From Herbaspirillum huttiense (lineage in GTDB: Bacteria > Pseudomonadota > Gammaproteobacteria > Burkholderiales > Burkholderiaceae_D), in assembly GCF_004367745.1 (NCBI RefSeq), contig NZ_CP037993.1:558001-622000 (forward strand): DNA of 64,000 bases, written 5' to 3'. Below are positions 1-9,292 of this stretch, piece after piece. Within the stretch, counting starts at the first letter, position 1; every line of letters starts with the position of its first letter. Position numbers and translations under genes: made by a program. The notes under the pieces are model-generated. The model saw only the letters and a program-made list of their open reading frames with translations. It did no database searches and was not told where the DNA came from.

Positions 1-2
1 GC

Positions 3-27
3 GCGCCAGGCAGCGACAGCCTGGCGC
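3..27 (-). terminator. GC-rich hairpin after the membrane protein gene
   Basis: A perfect 9-bp inverted repeat (GCGCCAGGC at 3-11, GCCTGGCGC at 19-27, 7-nt loop) lies 27 nt beyond the stop codon of the minus-strand gene at 55-858. It could end that transcript, but any T-tract would lie outside the window. Confidence 0.4.
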
Positions 28-54
28 AAGGTCCTGCCTGACGGGAATGACGCG

Positions 55-858
55 TCAGACGATGGGATTGTCTCCGTTGTGCGGGCTGTCGGACCCTCTG
101 CGGGGCTTTCCGAAGACGCTAGTGTAGGTCGGATAGAACGAACAGTACATGATGACCGTCAATATTATCGAGATCGGCAGCAGGATGAAGAACACCGCCG
201 TAATGCTGCCGGTCAGCAGCGTGATGGCCATGCTGATGACCGTGGGCACCACGATGGCGATCATGATCCAGGCCATGCCGAAGACCAGGAACGCACGCCC
301 GGCGCGGCGCACCGCGAAGAAGCTGTAGAACAGTGCCTTCCCCAGCGGCATCTGCTGCCACATGATCAAGGGGGCGGCATACCAGAACGCCATGGCCGCC
401 GGCACGTAGAGGGCGGCCGCCACCAGCATGGCAATGCGCATGCTGCCAGCGGCGCTTTGCAGTTCCTCGGTCGACAGGCCGCCACCCATCATGGCTTTCC
501 AGAAGCTGCCGCCGTCGGCCAGCGCCGAAGCCGCCACCACCAGCGTGGCCACCAGCAGATAGAGCAAGCCGAGCTTCAACAGCGTATTGCGCGCCGGGCT
601 GCGGAAGCCGATCAACAGCAGGTTGGGGAACACCCGCTCACCGCGCTCGATCTGCGCGCAGGCCTGCATGAACGACATCGAGAACAGCGGGATCAGGATC
701 AGCGGCAGCATCTGGCCGAGCACCGGGATGATGCCCAGCGCCAGCATCAGGAACATGTAGGCGAAGAACAGCGTCGAGATTTCGGCCGGTTGCTTTCTGA
801 ACAGGGCGAAGCCCTGTTTGACCCAGGACCAGCCGGTGTGTGCGGGGATCTTTTCCAT
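55..858 (-). CDS. BPSS1780-type multi-spanning inner-membrane protein
   Basis: The 267-residue protein has about six hydrophobic segments (near residues 25-65, 95-115, 140-170, 190-215 and 220-250). It opens with a soluble MEKIPAHTGWSWVKQGFALF stretch. The overall pattern resembles the BPSS1780 family of betaproteobacterial membrane proteins, which has no assigned function. It starts 11 nt after the thrB stop, so the two genes are almost certainly cotranscribed. Family assignment is from memory of sequence pattern; a biochemical role cannot be given. Confidence 0.8.
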   Translation of the reverse strand: MEKIPAHTGWSWVKQGFALFRKQPAEISTLFFAYMFLMLALGIIPVLGQMLPLILIPLFSMSFMQACAQIERGERVFPNLLLIGFRSPARNTLLKLGLLYLLVATLVVAASALADGGSFWKAMMGGGLSTEELQSAAGSMRIAMLVAAALYVPAAMAFWYAAPLIMWQQMPLGKALFYSFFAVRRAGRAFLVFGMAWIMIAIVVPTVISMAITLLTGSITAVFFILLPISIILTVIMYCSFYPTYTSVFGKPRRGSDSPHNGDNPIV

Positions 859-869
859 GGCTCCAGTGC

Positions 870-1823
870 TTACAGCGTCGGTGGCGCATCCTGAATGCGC
901 AGGCGCAGGATGCGTTCGAAGTGCGTCGGATCATGCGGCGTGAGCATTTCGGCTTCGCGCGGCAGATAGAAATCGTACAGGCGCGAGAGCCAGAAGCGCA
1001 GCGCGGCAGCGCGCAGCATCGGCTGCCACGCCACGCGTTCGGCGTCCGAGAACGGACGCACGGCACGATAGGCGGCCAGCATGGCTTCGCTGCGGGCAGT
1101 GTCGAGCACGCCCGTGTCCAGGTCCACGCACCAGTCGTTGACGGTCACGGCCAGGTCGAACAGCCAGGTATCGCAACCGGCGAAATAGAAATCGAAGATG
1201 CCCGACAGCTGCTCGCCCACGAACATCGCGTTATTGCGGAACAGGTCGGCATGCACCGCTCCACGCGGCAGGGCGCGGTAGTCGGCGGTGGCGGCAAAGT
1301 CCTTCTGGTACTGCACTTCGCTGGCGAGCAACTGGCCCAGTTTGGCCGGCAGGAAGGGCAGCACCGCCGGGGTGGTTTCCAGCCACCAGGCCAGGCCGCG
1401 CAGGTTGGGCTGCAGGATCTTGAAATCCTTGGCCGCCAGGTGCATGCGCGCCAGCATGTCGCCCAGCGCGGCGCAGTGCACCGGCTGTGGATCCAGCTGC
1501 GACTGGCCTTCGAGCTTGCTGACGATGGCCGCCGGCTTGTCGTTGAGCAGGTTGACGATGGCGCCCTTGTCGTTGGGCACCGGCGCCGGCACCGGGATGC
1601 CGCGCTGCGCCAGGTGGCGCATCAGTTCGAGATAGAAGGGCAACTGTTCGATGTGCAGCTTCTCGAACAGCGTCAGCACGTATTCGCCTTGCTCCGTGCC
1701 GATGAAGAAGTTGCTGTTTTCGATGCCCGAGGAGATGCCCTTGATCGAAGTGGCGCGGCCAAGCGGGAATTGTTCAATCCAGTCCGAGAGTTGTTCCAGA
1801 CTGACCGGTGTAAAGACTGCCAT
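870..1823 (-). CDS. thrB: homoserine kinase (type II, APH-like fold)
   Basis: The 317-residue protein phosphorylates L-homoserine in threonine synthesis. It belongs to the aminoglycoside-phosphotransferase-like homoserine kinases of proteobacteria, not the GHMP-type ThrB of enterics. Visible marks are the N-terminal [15 protein letters not shown] start, the [20 protein letters not shown] strand region (residues about 29-48), and a kinase catalytic segment [14 protein letters not shown] followed by [17 protein letters not shown] (catalytic Asp and metal-binding Asp). The ATG at 1823 is preferred over an upstream in-frame start because the family begins with MAVFT. It sits between the DUF2782 gene and the BPSS1780 gene on the same strand. 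Confidence 0.93.
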   Translation of the reverse strand: MAVFTPVSLEQLSDWIEQFPLGRATSIKGISSGIENSNFFIGTEQGEYVLTLFEKLHIEQLPFYLELMRHLAQRGIPVPAPVPNDKGAIVNLLNDKPAAIVSKLEGQSQLDPQPVHCAALGDMLARMHLAAKDFKILQPNLRGLAWWLETTPAVLPFLPAKLGQLLASEVQYQKDFAATADYRALPRGAVHADLFRNNAMFVGEQLSGIFDFYFAGCDTWLFDLAVTVNDWCVDLDTGVLDTARSEAMLAAYRAVRPFSDAERVAWQPMLRAAALRFWLSRLYDFYLPREAEMLTPHDPTHFERILRLRIQDAPPTL

Positions 1824-1964
1824 GACGAAAATGAAAAGAGGATGCTGGCTGGGGCGCGCTGCCGCCAAATCCGGCGGCTGCGCGAGGGGAAGGGCAGATG
1901 CGCCGTCCTTCCCGTTCCTGAACCGGCTGCGCAATGCGGCCGGGTGATGCGGTTGATCGCTGGC

Positions 1965-2001
1965 GATCGCGCGCCATCACCGTCTGGCGACGCGCGCGAT
2001 C
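1965..2001 (-). terminator. 10-bp inverted repeat between DUF2782 gene and thrB
   Basis: GATCGCGCGC (1965-1974) pairs perfectly with GCGCGCGATC (1992-2001) across a 17-nt loop, 8 nt beyond the DUF2782 stop. No T-run follows on the minus strand, so it may weaken or process readthrough into thrB and is not a clear terminator. Confidence 0.35.
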
Positions 2002-2008
2002 AGCGGAA

Positions 2009-2446
2009 TCACTTCTTGGTGGTGCCGTCGGTGTCGCCTTCCTGAGGCTTCTTGACACCCCAGTCGAACTCGCCGACCTTCCACTGGGCCGAGCTAGGCG
2101 GCGGGCTTTGTGCATCGCCGGGGGTGGAACCGCCCAGTTGCGGATTGGGACGCACGTAGTAGGTGCTGGGACCGGACTTGACTTCGATTTCCTTGGTCTG
2201 GCCGTGGTCGCGGCGTTCCTTGATGCTGTTGCCCTGCGTGCGGCTGTCTTCGCCCGGCTTGCGGATGGTCACGGCCGGTGGTTCGCCTTCTTCCAGCTTC
2301 TCCAGTTCGGGCGGCGGCGGAGCGGGCTGGGCAGCCAGGCCTGCGGGCGGAGTTTGTGCCAGCGCCAGCGGCGCGGCCAGGCCAGCCGATGCGCACAGCA
2401 GCAGCGCTGCCAGGGACTCTTTGAACCGGAGTTGGGATGGTTTCAT
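2009..2446 (-). CDS. DUF2782 family exported protein
   Basis: The protein has 145 residues from the ATG at 2446. An N-terminal signal peptide (MKPSQLRFKESLAALLLCAS, then an alanine-rich core ending at ALAQ) leads into a proline-rich linker. The conserved core follows: EGEPPAVTIRKPGEDSRT, then a charged stretch and TYYVRPNP. This core is typical of the short DUF2782 proteins found upstream of polA/thrB in betaproteobacteria. It is probably periplasmic, function unknown. An in-frame ATG at 2482 would add 12 residues ahead of the signal peptide and is less likely. Confidence 0.85.
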   Translation of the reverse strand: MKPSQLRFKESLAALLLCASAGLAAPLALAQTPPAGLAAQPAPPPPELEKLEEGEPPAVTIRKPGEDSRTQGNSIKERRDHGQTKEIEVKSGPSTYYVRPNPQLGGSTPGDAQSPPPSSAQWKVGEFDWGVKKPQEGDTDGTTKK

Positions 2447-2593
2447 GATCTTATGAAGAAAAAGGGGTGTTGTTTTCTTCATTGTAGCAAACCATCAAGG
2501 TCTGGCCGTCGCGTTTCTTCATGGGAATGATCAATAAGACAACAGGCAAATGCGAGCGCGCGTGGCCGTGTTGAGCCGGATCCATCGCCGGGG

Positions 2594-3289
2594 CTAGTCC
2601 AGCAGCGGGATGCGGGTGCTCAGCCAGTCGGCCAGGGTAGGGGGCATGGCCACCACTTTGACGAATTCTTCATCTTCGCCTTCGCTGGCATCGAAGTAGG
2701 CGAGGTGGTCGCGGGCATAGTCGATCAGCACGGGATAGTGCCCGCCCCATTGCACGGTGAAGTAACGTACCGCGCGCCACTGGCCCTGCTCATCGAAGAT
2801 GCGCAGGCGGATCTGGTCGTGCCGGTTGTCGCCGCTGCCGGTGCCGCACAGTTCGACCAGGAAGTCTTCGCCCCGATAGTGGCGCAGGCCGCCGTTGAGC
2901 TTTTCGGTGTACATCTGGCATTGCTGGTAGTGGGGCCGGGTGCTGGTCACCACGGCAATGGCCACGCCATAGCTCATCACCAGCATGTAGAGCAGGGTGG
3001 TGGTCCAGTAGGCTGGCTGCCAGCGCGGCTGGGCCTTGCCGATGACGCGGCCCATGCCCCAGCAGAACCAGGCCAGGGTGGCTGCCATGAGCAGGGCCGC
3101 CAGCCAGTACAGGGTTTCACGGTGCGCGTGCAGGCTGTCTTGCCACCGGTCGGGGTGCCATGGCTGCCACTGTGTGGCGGGAAGAAACAGCATGGCCGCA
3201 CCGGTCGCCATCGGTATCAGGCACAGGAACAGCGCCGCGTACAGCGTGCCCAGGAAGAGTTGCGTGAAATAGGCGCGGGCGACCGGCAT
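2594..3289 (-). CDS. uncharacterised inner-membrane protein
   Basis: The 231-residue protein has three predicted membrane spans (about residues 8-36, 58-78 and 93-116) followed by a soluble C-terminal half. That half contains CQMYTEKLNGGLRHYRGEDF and a short beta-rich region ending in TLADWLSTRIPLLD. I do not recognise the family. The gene stands alone on the minus strand, separated from the DUF2782 gene by about 150 bp and from the LOG gene by about 210 bp, the latter containing a terminator. Confidence 0.7.
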   Translation of the reverse strand: MPVARAYFTQLFLGTLYAALFLCLIPMATGAAMLFLPATQWQPWHPDRWQDSLHAHRETLYWLAALLMAATLAWFCWGMGRVIGKAQPRWQPAYWTTTLLYMLVMSYGVAIAVVTSTRPHYQQCQMYTEKLNGGLRHYRGEDFLVELCGTGSGDNRHDQIRLRIFDEQGQWRAVRYFTVQWGGHYPVLIDYARDHLAYFDASEGEDEEFVKVVAMPPTLADWLSTRIPLLD

Positions 3290-3435
3290 AAAAGAGAAGG
3301 TGCAAGAAAGTGGTATGAATCTTCATGAAGTTGCCCTGCATCATGAATTCTTGCGTTGTTGTTTCAAATCGTACGTTGGTGAGGGGAAGTGAACTTTCTT
3401 GCGTCTATCGCTGATGCCATGCCGGTTCTGGTCCG

Positions 3436-3475
3436 GTAAAAAGAGAAGGCCGGACGGCATCGCTGCGGTCCGGCC
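3436..3475 (-). terminator. intrinsic terminator of the LOG-family gene
   Basis: GGCCGGAC (3448-3455) and GTCCGGCC (3468-3475) form a perfect 8-bp stem with a 12-nt loop. Read on the minus strand, the stem is followed by TTCTCTTTTT. It lies 25 nt after the LOG stop codon and fits a Rho-independent terminator. Confidence 0.8.
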
Positions 3476-3499
3476 TCGTCGTGCTCATGAAGTGCGGTG

Positions 3500-4246
3500 T
3501 TACAGATACATCCCGCTCTGACGTTCTGCCTCCTGCTGGGTTTCCGCCGGCTTGGACTTCTCGGCGTGGAATTTCTGGATGGCTGCCAGCACGTCGGCAG
3601 GTTCATCGATCACCTGCAGCAGGTTCACGTCCTTGGGCGAGATCATGCCGTCGTCCACCAGGCGGGTCTTGATCCAGTCCACCAGGCCGGCCCAGAACTC
3701 GCTGCCCACCAGGATCACCGGCATCATGCGCGACTTGCCGGTCTGCATGAGGGTCAGTGCTTCGGTCAGCTCATCGAGCGTCCCGAAGCCGCCCGGCAGC
3801 ACCACGTAGGCATCCGCATATTTCACGAAGGCCACCTTGCGCGCAAAGAAGTGGCGGAAGGACAGCGAGATGTCCTGCCAGGCATTGCCGTGCTGTTCGT
3901 GCGGCAGTTCGATGTTCAGGCCCACCGAGGGCGAAGCACCTTCGTAGGCGCCCTTGTTGGCAGCCTCCATGATGCCGGGGCCGCCGCCGGAGATGACGGC
4001 ATAGCCGGCGTCGGAGATCAGGCGGGCGATCTCCACACACAGTTGATAATGGGGATTGTCGGGCTTGATCCGGGCAGAACCGAAGATGGAAACGGCAGGA
4101 CGCAGCTCGGAGAGACGTTCGGTCGATTCGATGAATTCTGCCATAATCGTGAGTACATGCCACGACTCGCGCGCCTTCTTGGCCGTCGCGCGTTCGATGT
4201 CCCCCACCTCCCGCAGACGCGGGACATTTTTTCCTCTCTGTTCCAT
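3500..4246 (-). CDS. LOG family protein (TIGR00730-type Rossmann fold)
   Basis: The 248-residue protein carries the lysine-decarboxylase-like/LOG signatures: GGGPGIMEAANKGAY near the N-terminal third and PGGFGTLDELTEAL in the nucleotide-binding loop. LOG proteins are nucleotide 5'-monophosphate phosphoribohydrolases (cytokinin-type release of a base from a nucleoside monophosphate); the bacterial role is often unclear. The ATG at 4246 directly abuts the polA start on the other strand. A shorter start at 4144 is possible, but residues before it (KKARESWHVLTIMAEFIEST) look conserved with longer family members. An AAGG about 10 nt upstream of 4246, inside polA, could serve as ribosome-binding site. 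Confidence 0.87.
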   Translation of the reverse strand: MEQRGKNVPRLREVGDIERATAKKARESWHVLTIMAEFIESTERLSELRPAVSIFGSARIKPDNPHYQLCVEIARLISDAGYAVISGGGPGIMEAANKGAYEGASPSVGLNIELPHEQHGNAWQDISLSFRHFFARKVAFVKYADAYVVLPGGFGTLDELTEALTLMQTGKSRMMPVILVGSEFWAGLVDWIKTRLVDDGMISPKDVNLLQVIDEPADVLAAIQKFHAEKSKPAETQQEAERQSGMYL

Positions 4247-7009
4247 ATGCAAAAAACCTTGTTGTTAGTTGATGGTTCCAGTTACCTCTATCGGGCTTTC
4301 CATGCACTGCCCGATATGCGTAACGCGGAAGGCGCGCCCACCGGTGCGCTGTACGGCATCATCAATATGCTGCGCCGACTGCGCAACGATTATCCCGCAA
4401 GTTACGTTGCCTGTGTGTTCGACGCCAAGGGCAAGACTTTCCGTGATGATCTCTATCCCGACTACAAGGCTACCCGCAAATCCATGCCGGAAGACCTGGC
4501 ATTGCAGATCGAACCGATCCACGCCGCCGTGCGCGCCCTGGGCTGGCCGATCCTGATGGTCGAGGGCATCGAGGCCGATGACGTCATCGGTACGCTCTCG
4601 GTACAAGCCACCGCTGCCGGACTGGACACCATCGTCTCCACCGGCGACAAGGACATGGCCCAACTGGTCAACGAACACGTTACCTTGGTCAACACGATGA
4701 GCAATGAAGTTCTCGACATTGCCGGCGTGACCGCAAAATTCGGCGTGCCGCCCGAGCGCATCGTCGATTACCTGAGCCTCATCGGCGACACCGTCGACAA
4801 CGTGCCCGGCGTCGAAAAGTGCGGCCCCAAGACCGCCGTGAAGTGGCTCTCCGCCTATGGCTCGCTGGATGGCGTCATGGCCAATGCCGACAAGATCAGC
4901 GGCGTGGTCGGCGAGAATCTTCGCAAGGCCCTGGACTGGCTGCCGCAAGGCCGCGTGCTGGTCACCGTCAAGACCGATTGCGATCTGTCGGAGCACATGA
5001 AGTCCATCCTCGAATCGCTGACCATGCAGCCGGTGGACAAGGAAGTGCTCAAGGATCTCTTCACCCGCTACAACTTCCGCACCTGGCTGCGCGAACTGGG
5101 CGAGGGCAGCGAGCCCACCGCTGCCAAGACCCCGCTGGTCGGTGCCAGCGCCGCTGCAGCACTGGAAGCGCCGGCCCAGGGTGGCCTCTTTGCTCCTGCG
5201 CCCAAGGTCGAGTACGAGACCGTGTTCACCGATGCGCAACTGGATCAGTGGATCGCCACCATCAACGCCGCCGAACTGACCGCCGTCGATACCGAGACCA
5301 CCTCGCTGGATGCGATGCAGGCCGAGCTGGTCGGCATCTCGCTGTGCTGCGAGCCGGGCCGTGCTGCCTACATTCCGGTAGCGCACAACTACCAGGATGC
5401 ACCCGAACAATTGTCGCGCGAGCACGTGCTCGCCAAACTGAAGCCCTGGCTGGAAGACGCCAGCAAGCCCAAGCTCGGCCAGCACCTGAAATACGACAGC
5501 CACATCTTCGCCAACTACGGCGTTCGCCTGGCCGGCGTGAAGCACGACACGCTGCTGGAATCCTACGTCTTCGAATCACATCGTCCGCATGACATGGACA
5601 GCCTGGCTGCACGTCATCTGGAGCGCAAGACCATCACCTATGCCGAGGTGTGCGGCAAGGGTGCGTCGCAGATCGGCTTCAATGAAGTGGCCATTGAACG
5701 CGCCACCGAATATGCTGCCGAAGATGCGGAAGTCACACTGGCCCTGCATCACGCCATGTGGCCGCAGATCGAGCATGATGACAAGCTGCGCTTCATCTAC
5801 GAGAAGATCGAAGTCCCGACCTCGGTGGTGCTGCAGAAGATCGAACGCAATGGCGTGCTGATCGACAGCGAGCGCCTGGGCCAGCAATCGCACGATCTCG
5901 GCAAACGCATGCTGGAAATCGAACAGCAGGCCTACGACCTGGCCGGCCAGCCTTTCAACCTGAATTCGCCCAAGCAGCTGGGCGAGATCCTCTTCGGCAA
6001 GCTGGAGCTGCCGGTGGTCAAGAAGACCGCCTCGGGCGCACCGTCCACCGATGAGGAAGTGCTGCAGAAGCTGGCCGAGGATTATCCGCTGCCCAAGGTG
6101 CTGCTGGACTATCGCGGCCTGGCCAAGCTCAAGTCCACCTATACCGACAAGCTGCCCAAGATGATCAACCCGGCCACCGGCCGCGTGCATACCAACTATG
6201 CACAGGCGGTGGCAGTCACTGGTCGCCTGTCTTCCAACGAACCGAACCTGCAGAACATCCCGATCCGCACGCCCGAAGGACGCCGCATCCGCGAAGCCTT
6301 CGTCGCACCCGAAGGCTGCGTGATCGTCTCGGCCGACTATTCGCAGATCGAGCTGCGCATCATGGCGCACATCTCCGAAGACGAGAACATGTTGAAGGCC
6401 TTCGCCAACAACGAAGACATCCACAAGGCCACCGCCGCCGAAATCTTCGGCATCGCGCCCGAGCAGGTCGAGTCCGAGCAGCGCCGCTATGCCAAGGTCA
6501 TCAACTTCGGCCTGATCTACGGCATGAGCGCCTTTGGTCTGGCCGGCAACCTGGGCATCGAACGCTCTGCCGCGCAGATGTACATCGACAAGTACTTCAT
6601 GCGCTTCTCGGGCGTGAAGCGCTACATGGATGAAACGCGCCTGCAGGCCAAGGCGCGCGGCTACGTGGAAACGGTCTTCGGCCGCCGCCTGTGGCTGCCC
6701 GAGATCAACTCGCCCAACGGCCCGCGCCGGCAAGGCGCCGAGCGTGCGGCGATCAATGCGCCCATGCAGGGCACCGCGGCCGACCTCATCAAGCTGGCCA
6801 TGATTGCCGTGCAGGACTGGTTGGAGTCGACTGGCATGAAGAGCCGCATGATCATGCAGGTCCACGATGAACTGGTGCTGGAAGTGCCCCAGGAGGAGCT
6901 GGCGGTGGTGCGTGAAAAGCTGCCTGAATTGATGAAAAATGTTGCGGAACTGAAAGTTCCCTTGCTTGCCGAGGTCGGAATCGGTAAGAATTGGGACGAA
7001 GCGCATTAA
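4247..7009 (+). CDS. polA: DNA polymerase I
   Basis: The 920-residue protein is full length. It has an N-terminal 5'-3' exonuclease (about residues 1-290; LLVDGSSYLYRAFHALPDMR, then helix-hairpin-helix NVPGVEKCGPKTA). The 3'-5' exonuclease (about 320-510) keeps its acidic residues (AVDTETTSLD, KYDSHIF, YAAEDAEV), so proofreading looks intact. The polymerase domain has motif A (SADYSQIELR, near 695), motif B (RRYAKVINFGLIYGMSAFG) and motif C (QVHDELVLE, near 872). It acts in Okazaki fragment processing and repair synthesis. There is no obvious Shine-Dalgarno before the ATG at 4247; control signals must overlap the LOG coding region. Confidence 0.97.
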   Translation: MQKTLLLVDGSSYLYRAFHALPDMRNAEGAPTGALYGIINMLRRLRNDYPASYVACVFDAKGKTFRDDLYPDYKATRKSMPEDLALQIEPIHAAVRALGWPILMVEGIEADDVIGTLSVQATAAGLDTIVSTGDKDMAQLVNEHVTLVNTMSNEVLDIAGVTAKFGVPPERIVDYLSLIGDTVDNVPGVEKCGPKTAVKWLSAYGSLDGVMANADKISGVVGENLRKALDWLPQGRVLVTVKTDCDLSEHMKSILESLTMQPVDKEVLKDLFTRYNFRTWLRELGEGSEPTAAKTPLVGASAAAALEAPAQGGLFAPAPKVEYETVFTDAQLDQWIATINAAELTAVDTETTSLDAMQAELVGISLCCEPGRAAYIPVAHNYQDAPEQLSREHVLAKLKPWLEDASKPKLGQHLKYDSHIFANYGVRLAGVKHDTLLESYVFESHRPHDMDSLAARHLERKTITYAEVCGKGASQIGFNEVAIERATEYAAEDAEVTLALHHAMWPQIEHDDKLRFIYEKIEVPTSVVLQKIERNGVLIDSERLGQQSHDLGKRMLEIEQQAYDLAGQPFNLNSPKQLGEILFGKLELPVVKKTASGAPSTDEEVLQKLAEDYPLPKVLLDYRGLAKLKSTYTDKLPKMINPATGRVHTNYAQAVAVTGRLSSNEPNLQNIPIRTPEGRRIREAFVAPEGCVIVSADYSQIELRIMAHISEDENMLKAFANNEDIHKATAAEIFGIAPEQVESEQRRYAKVINFGLIYGMSAFGLAGNLGIERSAAQMYIDKYFMRFSGVKRYMDETRLQAKARGYVETVFGRRLWLPEINSPNGPRRQGAERAAINAPMQGTAADLIKLAMIAVQDWLESTGMKSRMIMQVHDELVLEVPQEELAVVREKLPELMKNVAELKVPLLAEVGIGKNWDEAH

Positions 7010-7383
7010 ACTTCACACCGCTGACGGGAACGCGCGGCTTTCCGCCGTTCGATAGCGCAGGGGCGTGAACGATTAGGCAAAAAAGCAAGATTGGCAGGAA
7101 GGCAAGCTGACGCCGTGACGTGACCCCAGTGGTCAGCAGGCGTCAGTGCCCCGACCAAGCCAGCACCTGAATGACAAGACAAGCAGACCGGCGTCGCAAC
7201 CGCAGACGAACAAAGACGGGATGACGCTCTGGGTGGTACCGGACGGGGTCCGGGCAACCGAGGCTGAGGCAGGGAAGCAGGGGACAAGCACATTCATCAC
7301 CGGCCATGACCGCATGCGGTCCGTGGCCGTCATCATCTCCGTCTTTCCGTCCGGCCTCCGATGAACACATGGGAGGAGACGTC
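7010..7383. other. intergenic region, no gene recognised
   Basis: This 374-bp stretch between polA and the chemotaxis gene has no convincing coding sequence and no strong hairpin. I see no clear sigma-70 or FliA promoter. The only clear signal is the ribosome-binding site GGGAGGAG just before the ATG at 7384. Confidence 0.5.
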
Positions 7384-9081
7384 ATGAAGTCAGGAATGAA
7401 GGTAGGTACGCGCCTGGGGTTGGGGTTTGCGTGGGTGGTCTTGCTGCTGGTGCTGGTGACCGGCTTCGGCATCTACAACATGCACCAGGTGCAGGGACGC
7501 TTCACCCACGTGGTGGAGGTCAAGAATCCCGAGAGCGCACTGGTCAAGGAGATGCTGGAAACGGTGGGCGAGCGCTCCATCTCGTTGCGCAACCTCATGC
7601 TGCCCGCCGCGCCCGAAGATGTGGACATCGAGGCGCAATACATCGAAGGCCAGACCCAGAAATACAAGGTCGCCGCGCAGAAGCTGCAACAGCTCTTTGC
7701 CGATTCTTCTGACACTTCCGAGGAAGAGAAGGCGGCCCTGCCCAAGATCCAGGCGCAGGCTGCTGCGGCCGAGAAGCTCATCAACGAAGCCGTCGAATTC
7801 GGCAAGCGCCGTGAAGCCTATGAACTGGCGCAATTCCTGAAGGAGCAATACCTGCCGGTGCAGAAGTCCTGGCAGGTCGAACTGAAGGCGCTGGCCGCAC
7901 TGGAAGACAAACTCAACCGCGAAGCCGCCGACAGCAGCGCCGCCGCCTATGCCCGTGCGCGCCTGCTGATGCTGCTCATCAGCGCCATCGGCGTGGTCAC
8001 CGCGATCCTGGCGGCCATCTGGATCACGCGCCAGATCCTGCGCAAGCTGGGTGGCGAGCCGGACTATGCCGTGCAGATCGCCGGCCAGATTGCCGAAGGC
8101 GACCTGGCTGTCGTGATTGATACCCGTGCCGGTGACAACGACAGCCTGCTGGCGGCCATGCGCGTGATGCGCGACAAGCTGGCCGCGATCGTCTCGGAAG
8201 TGCGGCGCGGTTCTGAGACCATCACCACCGCCTCCACCGAAATTGCACGCGGCAACCTCGACCTTTCCGGCCGCACCGAGCAGCAGGCCGGTGCGCTGGA
8301 AGAGACTGCCTCCTCCATGGAGCAGCTCAATTCCACCGTCAAGCAGAATGCCGAGAACGCCCACCAGGCCAACGACCTGGCGCTGGCCGCCTCCGACGTG
8401 GCGGTGCAGGGTGGCAGCATCGTCTCGCAGGTGGTGGAGACGATGCAGTCCATCAATGCCTCCTCGCAGAAGGTGGCCGACATCGTCAGCGTGATCGATG
8501 GCATCGCCTTCCAGACCAATATCCTCGCGCTCAATGCGGCGGTGGAAGCGGCGCGTGCCGGCGAGCAGGGGCGCGGCTTTGCGGTGGTGGCGTCCGAAGT
8601 GCGTTCGCTGGCGCAGCGCTCAGCCTCGGCCGCCAAGGAAATCAAGGTGCTCATCGGCGACTCGGTAGGCAAGGTGGAAAACGGCAGCAAGCTGGTCGAG
8701 CAGGCCGGCAGCACCATGACCGAGATCGTCACCAGCATCCGCCGCGTCACCGACGTGATGACCGAGATCACCCACGCCAACCGCGAGCAGAGCAGCGGCA
8801 TCGAACAGGTCAACGAGGCCATCATCCAGATCGACGACATGACCCAGCAGAACGCCGCCCTGGTCGAACAGGCAGCGGCCGCGGCCCGCCAGCTGCAGGA
8901 ACAGGCGGCCGGATTGCAGCAACTGGTGAGCGTGTTCCGCATCGATGCGGCACAGGCGCGCGTGACTTCGTCCACTTCTGCAACTTATGCACAACCGGCT
9001 TCGGCTGAGCGCGTCATCGACGTCACGCCCGGTGCGCCGGAGCTGCCGGGCGCCAATGCGGCGCTGGCGGTGCAGGGTTGA
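7384..9081 (+). CDS. methyl-accepting chemotaxis protein
   Basis: The 565-residue transducer has TM1 (about residues 11-31), a periplasmic four-helix-bundle sensor, TM2 (about 193-217), HAMP, and a cytoplasmic signalling coiled coil. The hairpin tip is conserved (GIAFQTNILALNAAVEAARA, then EQGRGFAVVASEVR). Methylation-helix glutamines/glutamates are visible in RTEQQAGALEETASSMEQL. The C-terminus is a low-complexity tail lacking a CheR-binding NWETF pentapeptide. The start at 7384 has a strong GGAGGAG; an upstream in-frame start is rejected. The ligand cannot be told. It stands alone, followed by a terminator. Confidence 0.95.
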   Translation: MKSGMKVGTRLGLGFAWVVLLLVLVTGFGIYNMHQVQGRFTHVVEVKNPESALVKEMLETVGERSISLRNLMLPAAPEDVDIEAQYIEGQTQKYKVAAQKLQQLFADSSDTSEEEKAALPKIQAQAAAAEKLINEAVEFGKRREAYELAQFLKEQYLPVQKSWQVELKALAALEDKLNREAADSSAAAYARARLLMLLISAIGVVTAILAAIWITRQILRKLGGEPDYAVQIAGQIAEGDLAVVIDTRAGDNDSLLAAMRVMRDKLAAIVSEVRRGSETITTASTEIARGNLDLSGRTEQQAGALEETASSMEQLNSTVKQNAENAHQANDLALAASDVAVQGGSIVSQVVETMQSINASSQKVADIVSVIDGIAFQTNILALNAAVEAARAGEQGRGFAVVASEVRSLAQRSASAAKEIKVLIGDSVGKVENGSKLVEQAGSTMTEIVTSIRRVTDVMTEITHANREQSSGIEQVNEAIIQIDDMTQQNAALVEQAAAAARQLQEQAAGLQQLVSVFRIDAAQARVTSSTSATYAQPASAERVIDVTPGAPELPGANAALAVQG

Positions 9082-9193
9082 AGCAGGGTCAAAACCTGGT
9101 CAAGCCGCGCTCAACACGTTCTGCCGATTGCGGTTAGACTCCGGCAGGGGATGAAGCCGGCGTGCGAAAAATGCCAGCTTGTCCGGTGCCATG

Positions 9194-9219
9194 AAAGCGG
9201 TCTGCAAGGACCGCTTTTT
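9194..9219 (+). terminator. intrinsic terminator after the MCP gene
   Basis: AAAGCGGTC (9194-9202) and GACCGCTTT (9209-9217) form a perfect 9-bp stem with a 6-nt loop, running into a T5 tract (9215-9219). Confidence 0.8.
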
Positions 9220-9292
9220 CATGTTGGCGCTCCCCCGCATCACCATCACTTCCACCACAACGAGGCCAAGTGCCACCAAGATGGAGAACCCG

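Noticed and set aside
3497..4246. 250-codon N-terminal extension of PolA
   Set aside because: It would overlap the LOG gene fully, and known PolA proteins start at the MQKTLLLVDG position (4247).
4265..5545. Long open frame antisense to polA (426 codons)
   Set aside because: It lies entirely opposite conserved PolA sequence; its translation has no recognisable domain and is explained by high-GC antisense frames.
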